NCBI RefSeq assembly: GCF_029714325.1
Contig: NZ_CP121666.1
Location: 3,348,001-3,412,000 of the forward strand
Origin: Bradyrhizobium sp. CB1717
GTDB lineage: Bacteria; Pseudomonadota; Alphaproteobacteria; Rhizobiales; Xanthobacteraceae
DNA length: 64,000 nt
Direction: 5' to 3'
Part shown: positions 33,577 through 42,124 of the stretch, piece by piece
Layout: each line of letters begins with the position of its first letter
Position numbering within the stretch: position 1 is the stretch's first letter
Program-made: the position numbers and the translations under genes
The notes under the pieces: generated by a model
The model's input: only the letters and a program-made list of their open reading frames with translations
Database searches by the model: none
What the model was told of the DNA's origin: nothing

Positions 33577-34203
33577 ATGCTCGACTTCGCCCTGTCCGCC
33601 TTCGTGACGCTGCTGCTGGTGGTCGATCCGGTCGGCCTTGCACCGGCCTTCCTGGCCGCGACCTCCGGCATGCCTGACAAGGTCAAGCGGACGATCGCGC
33701 TGCGGGCGCCGCTGATCGCGGCCTCGATCCTGGTCGTGATCGCGCTGGTCGGAAACTGGCTGCTCCGCCAGCTCGGGATCGGCATCCCCGCTTTCCAGAT
33801 CGCTGGCGGGCTGCTGCTGTTCGGCGTCTCCTACCAGATGATCTTCGGCGACCGTCCGCATCGCGAGGCGCGCGAGGCCGACAAGGCGACCTCGGAGCAT
33901 GCCTCCGACGTCGCGGTGTTTCCCCTGGCCATCCCGATGATGGCCGGCCCCGGCGCGATCGCGACCACGCTGCTATTGTCGGGCGACGCCGGCTACGGCG
34001 CGCGGCTCGCGATCATCATCGCGATTGTGCTCGCGGTGTGCCTGCTCTGCATGCTCTGCTTCCTCTCCGCAAACCTGATCGCCCGCACCCTCGGGCGCAC
34101 CGGAAATGCCGTGCTCTCGCGTGTGCTCGGCATGCTGCTCGCGGCCTATTCGGTGCAGTTCGTGATCAACGGCATAGCCGCCGTCCGGGCGAGCCTCGCC
34201 TAG
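33577..34203 (+). CDS. MarC-family inner-membrane protein
   Basis: A 208-residue membrane protein with six transmembrane segments and family motifs LVVDPVGLAPAFLA and VFPLAIPMMAGPGAI. I chose the ATG at 33577, which starts the first membrane helix; a longer frame from 33508 has a non-membrane extension. Members were once thought to relate to antibiotic resistance; their substrate is unknown. Confidence 0.85.
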   Translation: MLDFALSAFVTLLLVVDPVGLAPAFLAATSGMPDKVKRTIALRAPLIAASILVVIALVGNWLLRQLGIGIPAFQIAGGLLLFGVSYQMIFGDRPHREAREADKATSEHASDVAVFPLAIPMMAGPGAIATTLLLSGDAGYGARLAIIIAIVLAVCLLCMLCFLSANLIARTLGRTGNAVLSRVLGMLLAAYSVQFVINGIAAVRASLA

Positions 34204-34354
34204 GCCTGCGACAATCTGTTAATTTGTTGATTTTACGGTCTATTTCGAGAAGGGGCATGCGCGCCGTCCAGCGGTGGGACGGACCGGTCGCTTTCGCTTG
34301 CACTGCCACGTTGCTTTGACGTACTTCCCCTTTCACCAGCGCCAGGACATCGGG

Positions 34355-35008
34355 ATGTCGATGACAGCGGACGAACTCGCCAAGAGACAGGCCATCATCG
34401 ACGCCTGCCGTCGCATGAACGCGCTCGGCATCAACCAGGGCACCTCAGGCAATATCAGTCTCCGGCATGCGGACGGGCTTCTGGTCACGCCGACCAGCGT
34501 GCCCTACGACGCCATGACGCCGGAGCAGATCGTGTTCATGGCGATGGATGGCTCGCACGCGCGCCATCAAAAGCCGTCCAGCGAATGGCGCTTCCATCGC
34601 GACATCCTGAAGTCGCGGCCCGACGTCAACGCCGTCGTCCACGCCCATCCGACCTATTGCACCATCCTGGCGATCATGGGCATGGAGATCCCGCCCGTGC
34701 ACTACATGATCGCGGCTGCCGGTGGCGACAGCATCCGCTGCGCGCCCTATGCCACCTTCGGAACGGAGGAACTGTCCGAGCATGCGGTGCGGGCGCTGGA
34801 GGGGCGGCTCGCCTGCCTGCTCGACCATCACGGCATGATTGCGATCGGCAAGACGCTGGACAAGGCGATGTGGCTCGCTGTCGAGGTCGAGACGCTCGCG
34901 CGGCAATATCACGGCTGCCTCCAGATCGGACAACCGCCGCTGCTTTCCAGCGACGAGATCGAACGGGTCCGCCAGCGCATGACCGGCTACGGCCTGTCGG
35001 AAGGGTAG
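34355..35008 (+). CDS. Class II aldolase (L-fuculose-phosphate aldolase type)
   Basis: A 217-residue zinc aldolase. The zinc ligands fit HAHPTYC and the His of LLDHHGM, with the catalytic Glu in SSEWRFHRDI. The phosphate loop is NQGTSGNISLR. It should cleave a phosphorylated sugar to dihydroxyacetone phosphate or a related product plus an aldehyde. AGGA lies upstream of the ATG. The next gene follows after 13 bases, so they may be co-transcribed. Fuculose phosphate itself is not proven as substrate. Confidence 0.84.
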   Translation: MSMTADELAKRQAIIDACRRMNALGINQGTSGNISLRHADGLLVTPTSVPYDAMTPEQIVFMAMDGSHARHQKPSSEWRFHRDILKSRPDVNAVVHAHPTYCTILAIMGMEIPPVHYMIAAAGGDSIRCAPYATFGTEELSEHAVRALEGRLACLLDHHGMIAIGKTLDKAMWLAVEVETLARQYHGCLQIGQPPLLSSDEIERVRQRMTGYGLSEG

Positions 35009-35021
35009 GGGCGGGTAGAAG

Positions 35022-36809
35022 GTGTTCGTACGGCTCAGGCGTCTCGTCGATCGCAAGGGAACGAACCGCACCATGGTTCGGCTGCGCGCGCTGCTGCGCA
35101 GCAACGAGTTCTACCTGATCCCGCTGGCGCTCGTGATCGGCACGCTTGCCGGCGCGATCGTGACGCTGATGGCCGAGATCGCGCAGATCGCCCATGTGGT
35201 GATCTACGGCATCCCCGTCGACGTTCGCCTGTCGGCCAATGCCCGCGTGAGCCCCTGGGCTGCGCTGCTCGCGCCTGCGCTCGGCGGACTTGCGCTCGGC
35301 ATCATGGAATGGTCGCGGCGGCGCATGAAGATCTCCAACGCGGTCGACCCGATCGAGGCCAACGCCCTGCGCGGCGGCAATCTCTCGATGCGCGACAGCG
35401 TGGTGGTGTCGAGCCAGACGCTGATCTCCAACGGCTGCGGTGCGTCGGTCGGCCTCGAGGCCGGCTATACCCAGATCGGCTCCGGCATCGCCTCGCTGCT
35501 CGGCAAGTTCTTCAATTTGCGCCGCAACGATTTGCGCCTGATGGTCGGCTGCGGTGCGGCCGCCGCGATTGCGGCGGCGTTCGGTGCGCCGATCACCGGC
35601 GCCTTCTACGCCTGCGAGCTGATCGTCGGCGTCTATTCGGTCGGCAGCGCCGCGCCGATCCTCGCGGCCTCGCTGGCGGGCGCGCTGACCGCGCAATGGC
35701 TCGGCGGCGCACCGTATTCATTGGAGATCCCCAAGGTCAGCGCCGTCGGTGTCGAGCAATATCTGGCGCTGATCGGGCTTGCGCTCATCACCAGCGGCGT
35801 CGGCATCGCCGTGATGCGTTCCTCGCCGATGTTCGAGCGCCTGTTCGCCTGGCTGCCGGTCTGGCTCCGTCCGGTGGCGGGCGGCCTCATCGTCGGCGGT
35901 TTTGCGATTGTCACGCCGCAGGTGCTGGCGGCCGGCCACGGCGCAATGGTGCTCGATCTGTTTCACGACATGACGATCGGCCTGATCGCGCTGATCATCG
36001 CATTGAAGGTGACGGCCTGCCTGATCTCGCTCGCCTCGGGCTTCCGCGGCGGCCTGTTCTTCGCCTCGCTGTTCGTCGGCAGTCTGATCGGGAAGTTCTT
36101 CGCCGAGCTGTTGGAACTGATCAGCCCGAACTTCGTGATCGATCCGCTGGTGGCGATGTTGACGGGCATGGCGACGCTCGGCGTCGCCATCGTCGGTGGC
36201 CCCCTGACGATGTCGTTCCTCGTGCTCGAGATGACCCGCAATGTCGACGTCACCGCGGTGGTGCTGGCCGGCTGCATCGTCACCTCGATCTGCGTGCGCT
36301 TCATGTTCGGCCACTCCTTCTCGACCTGGCGCCTGCATCTGCGCGGCGAGACCATCCGCAGCGCCAACGACGTCGGCTGGCTGCGCAATCTCACGGTCGA
36401 GCGCCTGATGCGCTCGGACGTCGGCAAGGTGCCTTCGACCACGACGATCGCGGCTGTGCGCCGCGAATTCGCGCTGGGGTCGCGGCCCGGTATAGTCATC
36501 GTCAACAACGCGGACGAATATGTCGGCCTCGTCCTGCTGCCCGACCTGTACTCCAGCGATCTCGACACCATCGCCGACGACATCCAGGTGATCGAGCTGG
36601 CCCGCCTGATCGACATCGTGCTGATTCCGGAAATGAACGTGAAATCGGCGATGGCGGTGTTCGACGAGGCCGAGGCAGAGATGCTGGCGGTGGTCGATTC
36701 CACCGACAGCCGCAAGGTGGTCGGCTTCCTCACCGAGACCTTCGCCCGCCGCCGCTATGTCGAGGAGATCGACAAGGCGACGCGCGGCGTGCTGGGGGCG
36801 TTGTCGTAA
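35022..36809 (+). CDS. ClC-family chloride channel/antiporter with CBS domains
   Basis: A 595-residue membrane protein: about ten to twelve transmembrane segments in the first 430 residues, then a cytoplasmic part with two CBS domains (VERLMRSDVGKVPSTTTIA). ClC filter regions are recognisable: NGCGASVGLEAGYTQ takes the place of GREGP, with the gating Glu kept but Arg and Pro replaced, and GFRGGLFFASLFVG serves as the second filter. It starts at a GTG at 35022; an ATG at 35073 is an alternative. It should move chloride or another small anion. Confidence 0.87.
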   Translation: MFVRLRRLVDRKGTNRTMVRLRALLRSNEFYLIPLALVIGTLAGAIVTLMAEIAQIAHVVIYGIPVDVRLSANARVSPWAALLAPALGGLALGIMEWSRRRMKISNAVDPIEANALRGGNLSMRDSVVVSSQTLISNGCGASVGLEAGYTQIGSGIASLLGKFFNLRRNDLRLMVGCGAAAAIAAAFGAPITGAFYACELIVGVYSVGSAAPILAASLAGALTAQWLGGAPYSLEIPKVSAVGVEQYLALIGLALITSGVGIAVMRSSPMFERLFAWLPVWLRPVAGGLIVGGFAIVTPQVLAAGHGAMVLDLFHDMTIGLIALIIALKVTACLISLASGFRGGLFFASLFVGSLIGKFFAELLELISPNFVIDPLVAMLTGMATLGVAIVGGPLTMSFLVLEMTRNVDVTAVVLAGCIVTSICVRFMFGHSFSTWRLHLRGETIRSANDVGWLRNLTVERLMRSDVGKVPSTTTIAAVRREFALGSRPGIVIVNNADEYVGLVLLPDLYSSDLDTIADDIQVIELARLIDIVLIPEMNVKSAMAVFDEAEAEMLAVVDSTDSRKVVGFLTETFARRRYVEEIDKATRGVLGALS

Positions 36810-36856
36810 AGCGTTGAAGCGGGGCGGCGGGCTGCGTGCGCCGCCGTCCGCGCCTT

Positions 36857-37114
36857 CTATCGGCCTTGTTGGGGCGGCGAAGCGACGAGGCAGGCCACGA
36901 TCCGGCGGACCAGCGGCAGCACCACGAGCAGCGTTGGGAAGGCGACGAGCCATGACAGCCCCCAGGCACCAGGCCAGGTGGCGAGGAACGCCGGCGTTGC
37001 GCCGAGGCTCCGGAGCGTCGAAATGACCGACACCACGGCCGTCATGAGGATGGACAGCACGAATGGCATCACGATCGGCGCATAGCGCGCCGGCAGTTTG
37101 CGAACCGCAATCAT
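36857..37114 (-). CDS. DUF2798 small membrane protein
   Basis: An 85-residue protein with two transmembrane helices. The opening LPARYAPIVMPFVLSILMTA and WPGAWGLSWLVAFP are the DUF2798 pattern. Function is unknown. It faces the ClC gene, ending 47 bases from its stop. Confidence 0.8.
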   Translation of the reverse strand: MIAVRKLPARYAPIVMPFVLSILMTAVVSVISTLRSLGATPAFLATWPGAWGLSWLVAFPTLLVVLPLVRRIVACLVASPPQQGR

Positions 37115-37198
37115 CTGATTTCTCTTGAAGAATAGGACGCGTCAGTCACGTTGAACCTTCGAAATTGGCATCGATCCCGACGGCGTCGGTTGATGCGT

Positions 37199-37214
37199 TG
37201 GTTCACGTGAAACG
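37199..37214. other. parS-like site
   Basis: TGGTTCACGTGAAACG matches the ParB-binding consensus TGTTTCACGTGAAACA at 14 of 16 positions, including the central TTCACGTGAAAC. It lies in the noncoding gap between the DUF2798 and Gly/Tyr-rich genes. It could also be an unrelated CACGTG-type palindrome; no parAB or origin genes are nearby. Confidence 0.35.
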
Positions 37215-37406
37215 CTTACGGCGACCGAAAAACGGCGCGGCTGTTCATTATCCGCTCAGGTTGAGTGGCGCAAGCTGGATCGGATCGTTCGGTTTACAAT
37301 CATTCAAAGCGTGGCAGATTGCCGCGATCAGGAAACCATTTCAGTGGTTTGCGCATTATGTATGGTTTGCACGCGTTACATCGGGCGAGAGCATAGGAAG
37401 GTCAAA

Positions 37407-37862
37407 ATGAGTGCTGGACGCATGATTTCCGCAGCCGGCCGCAAGACGGTGCTGGCCGCGTTCGCAACCCTCGCCCTGGCCGCGGTCTCCGCGTCGCCGT
37501 CGGCTGCCGCTTCGACCACACCGCCGCCGAAGGCCGCCGTTGCTGGACAGGCCGCCTCCGACGCCACCGATTTCAGCGCGGCCAGGCGCCGTTACTATCG
37601 CCGCGGACCGAATGCTGCAGCCCTTGCCATCATGGGCGCGGCGACCGGCCTGGCCATCGGCGCGATCGCCGAAAGCCGTCGCCGCGACTACTACGAGGAT
37701 CGTTATTATTACGATCGGGGTCCAGGCTACTACGGTGGTCCAGCCTATTACGGCGGTTCCAACTATTATCGGGGGCCGAACCGTCCTCCGGGCCCTTACA
37801 TCCCTGGGGGCTATTGTGCCGGCGGAGGCCCCTCGGCCATCTGCGGCAATTACGACCATTGA
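37407..37862 (+). CDS. Exported Gly/Tyr-rich protein
   Basis: A 151-residue product with a signal peptide (cleavage near SAA, about residue 34) and a small hydrophobic segment (AALAIMGAATGLAIGAIA). The second half is rich in Tyr, Gly, Pro and Arg, with repeats such as GPGYYGGPAYYGG. Such proteins are common in Bradyrhizobium envelopes and unassigned. AGGAAGG precedes the ATG. Confidence 0.7.
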   Translation: MSAGRMISAAGRKTVLAAFATLALAAVSASPSAAASTTPPPKAAVAGQAASDATDFSAARRRYYRRGPNAAALAIMGAATGLAIGAIAESRRRDYYEDRYYYDRGPGYYGGPAYYGGSNYYRGPNRPPGPYIPGGYCAGGGPSAICGNYDH

Positions 37863-37997
37863 GTTCGGACGCGGCTGTCGGGCCGGACAGCTTCGCAGGT
37901 ATTGCCATGGGTGGGTTCGCGAAAGCGTAACCCACTCCTTTTTTGGCGCTTCGCAGTCGTGTCGCGAAGCCAGGCCCGCAGCATTCCCACTTTCACA

Positions 37998-38054
37998 TCA
38001 ACGCCCTGCAGGCGCCGACATTGCGCCGTTGGAATAGCGCGACCAGCTTGTAGC
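37998..38054 (-). pseudogene. Truncated tail of a small secreted protein (paralogue of 39064-39282)
   Basis: On the minus strand this encodes SWSRYSNGAMSAPAGR followed by a stop. The intact gene at 39064-39282 ends DWSRYANGAMSAPAGR. Upstream of the shared part the sequence runs straight into the palindrome at 38047-38129, so the rest of the gene is gone. Confidence 0.7.
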
Positions 38055-38129
38055 CCGGATGAGCGAAGCGACATCAGGAGGCGGCGTGGATTCTGTCCCG
38101 GGTATCGCTTCGCTCACCAGGGCTACAAG
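38047..38129. repeat. Imperfect inverted repeat (GTAGCCCGGATGAGCGAAGC family)
   Basis: The arms 38047-38074 and about 38102-38129 are reverse complements over about 28 bases with a few mismatches. This is a typical dispersed Bradyrhizobium-like repeat; it joins directly to the gene remnant on its left. Confidence 0.75.
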
Positions 38130-38261
38130 ACCTTGCGCTGCCTGTCGGGCAAAACACGCGATCGCTGGGTCAATCGACCGATGTCAAAATATTTCGCTTT
38201 ACCGAAATTCGGATTTGTCGTATGTGTCGCCCATCCCGGCTCATCCTTGAGGGGCGATCAT

Positions 38262-38830
38262 GAGGTCGTCATTTTCGCGAGCCGGGTTTGCGGTGGACGC
38301 GGCAGCGTCGGGCGCGAAAGGTGCGGGCAGGGAGGGTAGTCCCCGGTGAGCCCGCGGCCGCGCGCGGACGAACGGCGCTGACAGGTTCGTCTCGTCTGTA
38401 AGTTTCCGGCTTCGTCGACGGGGCTGGGAATACTGCGGCGGAAATGGCGGGCCGCGCGTACGGCAAAACCGTGTGGTCCTGGCCGTCGTTGCTACGGTCA
38501 AGCTCTTGCGGATGCGGTGATCGCGTCAACCGGCGCGATGCTGGTGAATTTCGCGGGAGTGAGGGAGGCCAGAATGAACTCGGCTCCCGGGAGAGCGCGG
38601 CATAAGCCGTCCGACCATCGCGCAGGGAAGGCCGAGTGATTGGCTCCACCTGTATGCTGCTGTGCGGTTCCTTTGCGCTACATCTTCGCGCAGCGGACCG
38701 CGGGTGCGAGGTCGGCACCCGGCCTTCCCTGCGCCCTCTTGGCTAGAGAGGGTGGAGAGACCAAGCAAAGCTCGGGCGAATTCAGCCGCGAGGATGCGGA
38801 GGCGTGTCTGTAAGTTGAAATGCAAGCCGA
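38262..38830. repeat. Probable large dispersed repeat segment
   Basis: The segment encodes only overlapping short frames. Its minus-strand translation includes phrases (GLPCAMVGRLMPRSPGSR, SREIHQHRAG) that I recall as recurring spurious annotations in Bradyrhizobium-type genomes, which points to a repeated noncoding element. This is from memory and was not checked. Confidence 0.35.
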
Positions 38831-38857
38831 AAGAGCGACGCTGCTGCCTCATGCTCC

Positions 38858-38935
38858 GTCATTGCGAGCGCAGCGAAGCAATCCAGAGTCTTACCGCGGA
38901 GGAATTCTGGGTTGCCTCGCTGCGCTCGCAATGAC
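38858..38935. repeat. Second copy of the 4123-4200 inverted repeat
   Basis: The left arm (from 38858) matches the arm at 4123-4152; the right arm ending at 38935 has two or three changes. The loop differs and contains CCGCGGAGG. Confidence 0.8.
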
Positions 38936-39063
38936 GACGTTGGGGGCCGATGTCGCGGCACTGCATCCTGCGGCTTCTGGGTCCCGGCTCTGCGCAGCAG
39001 CGTTACACGCTGCTGCGCGTCCGGGACACGAGAGGGACGGGACAGCGCTCCACGCTTCCAGCA

Positions 39064-39282
39064 TCACCGTCCCGCAGGCGCCGACATCGCGCCGTTGGCG
39101 TAGCGTGACCAGTCTGGCACGCTCGGCTGCGACGGCCACATGGCGGCGTTGGAGTCGCGCACCGATTGGGTGATGGGAGCGGGGTGCGCCTTGCGGGCGT
39201 GGTGGCGGTCGCTTGCGGCGGCGGTTTGGACGGTGGCGGCGACAACCAGCATGGCGCCGAGAAGGGCGAAAGTCTTTTGCAT
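39064..39282 (-). CDS. Small secreted protein of unknown function
   Basis: A 72-residue product with a clear signal peptide (MQKTFALLGAMLVVAATVQT, cleavage near AAA) and a short mature peptide of about 48 residues, rich in His near its start (DRHHARKAH) and ending ANGAMSAPAGR. GGGAG lies eight bases before the ATG. A truncated relative lies about 1 kb away. No domain recognised. Confidence 0.65.
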   Translation of the reverse strand: MQKTFALLGAMLVVAATVQTAAASDRHHARKAHPAPITQSVRDSNAAMWPSQPSVPDWSRYANGAMSAPAGR

Positions 39283-39504
39283 CGTTGTTTCTCCCGTGAC
39301 GACGTTTCGGCTGTGAGAAATGTTGTCGTCGTCGCGGCTGACATGGCGATGCGCCTTTCCGAATATCAGCGGGTGCCGCCTTCACGTTGGAGCGAGCAAA
39401 TTTTTTGGTCCCGGCTAAATATTCGGCAACCGGCCCACGGCGCCGATGGACTTGCCCGCTGCAATCCGGTTCAATGGGGCGAATTGGCTTTCCAGGCGAC
39501 AACG

Positions 39505-39792
39505 ATGTCGAAATATCTGCTGGTCCTTCTCCTGATCGCCGCACCGGCGGCGGCGCAGGTCAAACCCACCCCGAAGAGTTCAGCGGCGCATCCGGACCCC
39601 TGCGCGCCGATCGGGCGGACCGCGGACGGCAAGCTGGTCTATTCCATGAAATGCGAGAACCTGCCGGCACCGCCCGCACCGCCGCCGCAGGCGGAACTGA
39701 AGGAAGCACCGGCCGCGGCTGCGCCGACCGCCGAGCCGGAGCCGGAGGTGCGGCGGAGCGGCATTTTCGGCTGGTCCTACGACCGCAGGTGA
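39505..39792 (+). CDS. Small exported Pro/Ala-rich protein
   Basis: A 95-residue product with a signal peptide (residues 1-18, cleavage after AQA), a conserved-looking block DPCAPIGRTADGKLVYSMKCENLP with two cysteines, a proline/alanine-rich linker and an end RRSGIFGWSYDRR. It is probably periplasmic. The ribosome site is weak. No function can be assigned. Confidence 0.6.
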   Translation: MSKYLLVLLLIAAPAAAQVKPTPKSSAAHPDPCAPIGRTADGKLVYSMKCENLPAPPAPPPQAELKEAPAAAAPTAEPEPEVRRSGIFGWSYDRR

Positions 39793-39881
39793 CGGACCGC
39801 GCCCCTTGCGCGAAGCCCGATGGAGTGCTTTTTGCTGAAAGTTCCCCGCGGGGCGCATCGCCCCCGATTCAGAGAGATGAG

Positions 39882-40295
39882 ATGAGCAAACTCGTTATCC
39901 GCGCCGGCGACTATACCTTCGACGCACGCTTCGAGGAGCAAGCGGCACCCAAGACCGTTGCCGCGTTCCGCAAGGCCATGCCGTTCGAAAGCCACATCAT
40001 CCATGTGCGCTGGAGCGGCGAGGCGGTGTGGATGCCGCTCGGTGACCTCGATTTCGGCGTCGGCTACGAGAACCACACCAGCTATCCCGCACCGGGCCAG
40101 ATCATCCTCTATCCCGGCGGCATCAGCGAGACCGAGATCCTGATGGCCTATGGCGGTGTGAGCTTTGCCAGCAAGATGGGCCAGCTCGCCGGCAATCACT
40201 TCATCACCGTGACCTCGGGGTTGGAGAATCTGGCGACCCTCGGCAAGAGCGTGCTCTGGAAGGGCGCCTTGCCGATCCGCTTCGAGGAAGTCTGA
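39882..40295 (+). CDS. DUF3830 cyclophilin-like protein
   Basis: A 137-residue protein beginning MSKLVIRAGDYTFDARFEEQ and containing HVRWSGEAVWMPLGD and YPGGISETEILMAYG, the DUF3830 pattern with a cyclophilin-like barrel. The next gene (puuE) starts directly after its stop, so the two are co-transcribed. The family recurs in purine and amidohydrolase operons; its role is unknown. Confidence 0.8.
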   Translation: MSKLVIRAGDYTFDARFEEQAAPKTVAAFRKAMPFESHIIHVRWSGEAVWMPLGDLDFGVGYENHTSYPAPGQIILYPGGISETEILMAYGGVSFASKMGQLAGNHFITVTSGLENLATLGKSVLWKGALPIRFEEV

Positions 40296-41231
40296 GTGAC
40301 TGACGCCCGCTACCCGCGCGATCTCCGCGGTTACGGCCGCAACCCGCCGCACCCGCAATGGCCGGGTGAGGCGCGGGTCGCGGTGCAGTTCGTCGTCAAT
40401 TTCGAGGAGGGCGGCGAGAACAACATTTTGCACGGTGACCGGGCCTCGGAAGCGTTCCTGTCCGACGTGCTCGGCGCCCAGCCCTGGCCGGGCCAGCGCC
40501 ACGCCAACATCGAATCCATGTTCGAATATGGCTCGCGCGCCGGCTTCTGGCGGCTGTGGCGGATGTTCACCGAGCGGAAGTGGCCGACCACCGTGTTCGG
40601 CGTCGCCACCGCGCTCAAGCGCAATCCGGAAATCGTAGCCGCGATGAAGGAGGCGGGCTGGGATATCGCCAGCCACAGCCTGAAATGGATCGAGCACAAG
40701 GACATGACCGAGGCGCAGGAGCGCGCCGAGATCGCCGAGTCCATTCGCGTCCATACCGAGGCGACCGGCGCGCGGCCGCTCGGCTGGTACACCGGGCGCT
40801 CCTCGATCAACACCAACCGGCTGCTGATGGAGGAGGGCGGCTTCCTCTATCTCTGCGACTCCTACGCCGACGACCTGCCCTATTGGATCAAGGGCCCCAA
40901 GGGCAAGCAGCTCATCATTCCCTATACGCTTGACGCCAACGACATGCGGTTCATCAACCCGCAGGGCTTTGCCGAAGGCGAGCAGTTCTACACCTATCTC
41001 AAGGATGCCTTCGACGTGCTCTATGCGGAAGGTGAGACTGCGCCGAAGATGATGTCGGTCGGCCTGCATTGCCGTCTCGCCGGTCGGCCCGGCCGTGCTG
41101 CGGGCCTGATCCGCTTCCTCGACTATATCGGCAAGCACGAGCGCGTCTGGGTGCCGACCCGGCTGCAGATCGCGCAGCATTGGCACGACAAGCACGCGCA
41201 TCTCGCCGCCGATGCGTTCGAGATCGAGTGA
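40296..41231 (+). CDS. puuE: Allantoinase PuuE (polysaccharide-deacetylase fold)
   Basis: A 311-residue enzyme that opens the ring of allantoin to allantoate. It lacks the zinc amidohydrolase signature and instead has the PuuE features: VVNFEEGGENNILHGD near the start, WDIASHSLKW, YTGRSSINTNRLL and the C-terminal YIGKHERVWVPTRLQIA. The start is a GTG immediately after the DUF3830 stop. Five bases separate it from the next gene, giving a clear operon. Confidence 0.9.
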   Translation: MTDARYPRDLRGYGRNPPHPQWPGEARVAVQFVVNFEEGGENNILHGDRASEAFLSDVLGAQPWPGQRHANIESMFEYGSRAGFWRLWRMFTERKWPTTVFGVATALKRNPEIVAAMKEAGWDIASHSLKWIEHKDMTEAQERAEIAESIRVHTEATGARPLGWYTGRSSINTNRLLMEEGGFLYLCDSYADDLPYWIKGPKGKQLIIPYTLDANDMRFINPQGFAEGEQFYTYLKDAFDVLYAEGETAPKMMSVGLHCRLAGRPGRAAGLIRFLDYIGKHERVWVPTRLQIAQHWHDKHAHLAADAFEIE

Positions 41232-41236
41232 GGACA

Positions 41237-42124
41237 ATGCCGCAGATTTCGCTCGCCGATCTCAATGCCGCCAGTGGGGCCGATTTCGTCGCCGCGCTCG
41301 CCAACGTCGTCGAATACTCGCCGTGGATTGCGGAGAAGCTTGCCGAGCAGCGGCCATTCACCGGCATCAACCAGTTGCACACGGCGCTGATGGCGGCGAT
41401 CCAGGCTGCCGAGCCCGACGTGCAGCTGGCGCTGATCCGGGCGCATCCCGATCTCGCCAACAAGACCCAGCGTGCGGCGGGCCTGACGGCAGAATCGACC
41501 GACGAGCAGAACAGCGCCGGCCTCGACCGGTTGTCGGAGGCCGAATACGCCGCGTTCGAACGCGTCAACAACGCGTATCGTGAAAAGTTCGGCTTCCCCT
41601 ATATCGTCTGCGTGCGTCGTCACACCAAGGATTCCGTGCTGCGTGACTTCGAGACGCGGCTGCTCAACATCGCCAAGACCGAGACGCGGCGCGCGATCGA
41701 GGAGATCGGCCGTATCTCGGCGTTGCGGCTCGATCAGCTCGTCGTCGCCGACGACAAGCTGAAGGTGCATGGCCGGCTTTCGACCCATGTGCTGGACAAC
41801 CACGCCGGCAAGCCTGCGCCCGGCATCCCGGTGGAGCTCGTCGAGCTCGCCGCGCTCGGCGAGAGCCGCGTGATTGCCCGCACCGTCACCAATGCGGACG
41901 GTCGCACCGACCAGCCGCTGATCAGCGGGCGTCCATTGCCGATCGGCCGCTACGAGCTCCGCTTCAGCGTCGCCAAATATTACGCCGAGCGCAATGTGCC
42001 GCTGTCAGACCCGCCGTTCCTCGACGAGATTCCGCTGCGCTTCGCCATCAGCGAGCCGGAAAATCACTACCACGTGCCGCTGCTGGTCACGCCCTGGAGC
42101 TACGCGACCTATCGCGGCAGCTAA
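41237..42124 (+). CDS. uraD: Bifunctional OHCU decarboxylase / 5-hydroxyisourate hydrolase
   Basis: A 295-residue fusion. Residues 1-165 are UraD: the catalytic His70 in IRAHPDLANK and FGFPYIVCV. Residues 177-295 are a transthyretin-like HIU hydrolase: LSTHVLDNHAGKPA (His184) and the ending YRGS. In purine breakdown HIU hydrolase acts first on the product of uricase and UraD then gives S-allantoin, the substrate of the allantoinase encoded upstream. The order UraD then HIUase matches plant allantoin synthase. Its stop overlaps the converging xanthine-dehydrogenase-type gene by four bases. Confidence 0.92.
   Translation: MPQISLADLNAASGADFVAALANVVEYSPWIAEKLAEQRPFTGINQLHTALMAAIQAAEPDVQLALIRAHPDLANKTQRAAGLTAESTDEQNSAGLDRLSEAEYAAFERVNNAYREKFGFPYIVCVRRHTKDSVLRDFETRLLNIAKTETRRAIEEIGRISALRLDQLVVADDKLKVHGRLSTHVLDNHAGKPAPGIPVELVELAALGESRVIARTVTNADGRTDQPLISGRPLPIGRYELRFSVAKYYAERNVPLSDPPFLDEIPLRFAISEPENHYHVPLLVTPWSYATYRGS

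Larger units (their letters stand above)
37863..39063. other. Gene-free stretch of about 1.2 kb, mostly dispersed repeats
   Basis: The open frames here are short, overlap one another on both strands and have no ribosome sites or coherent domains. The stretch contains a truncated gene tail, two palindromic repeats and a larger repeated segment, listed separately. It looks like an accumulation site for repeats. Confidence 0.6.

Noticed and set aside
38241..38852. Several overlapping minus- and plus-strand frames of 80-150 codons.
   Set aside because: They have no ribosome sites, share no domain and lie in what looks like a dispersed repeat.
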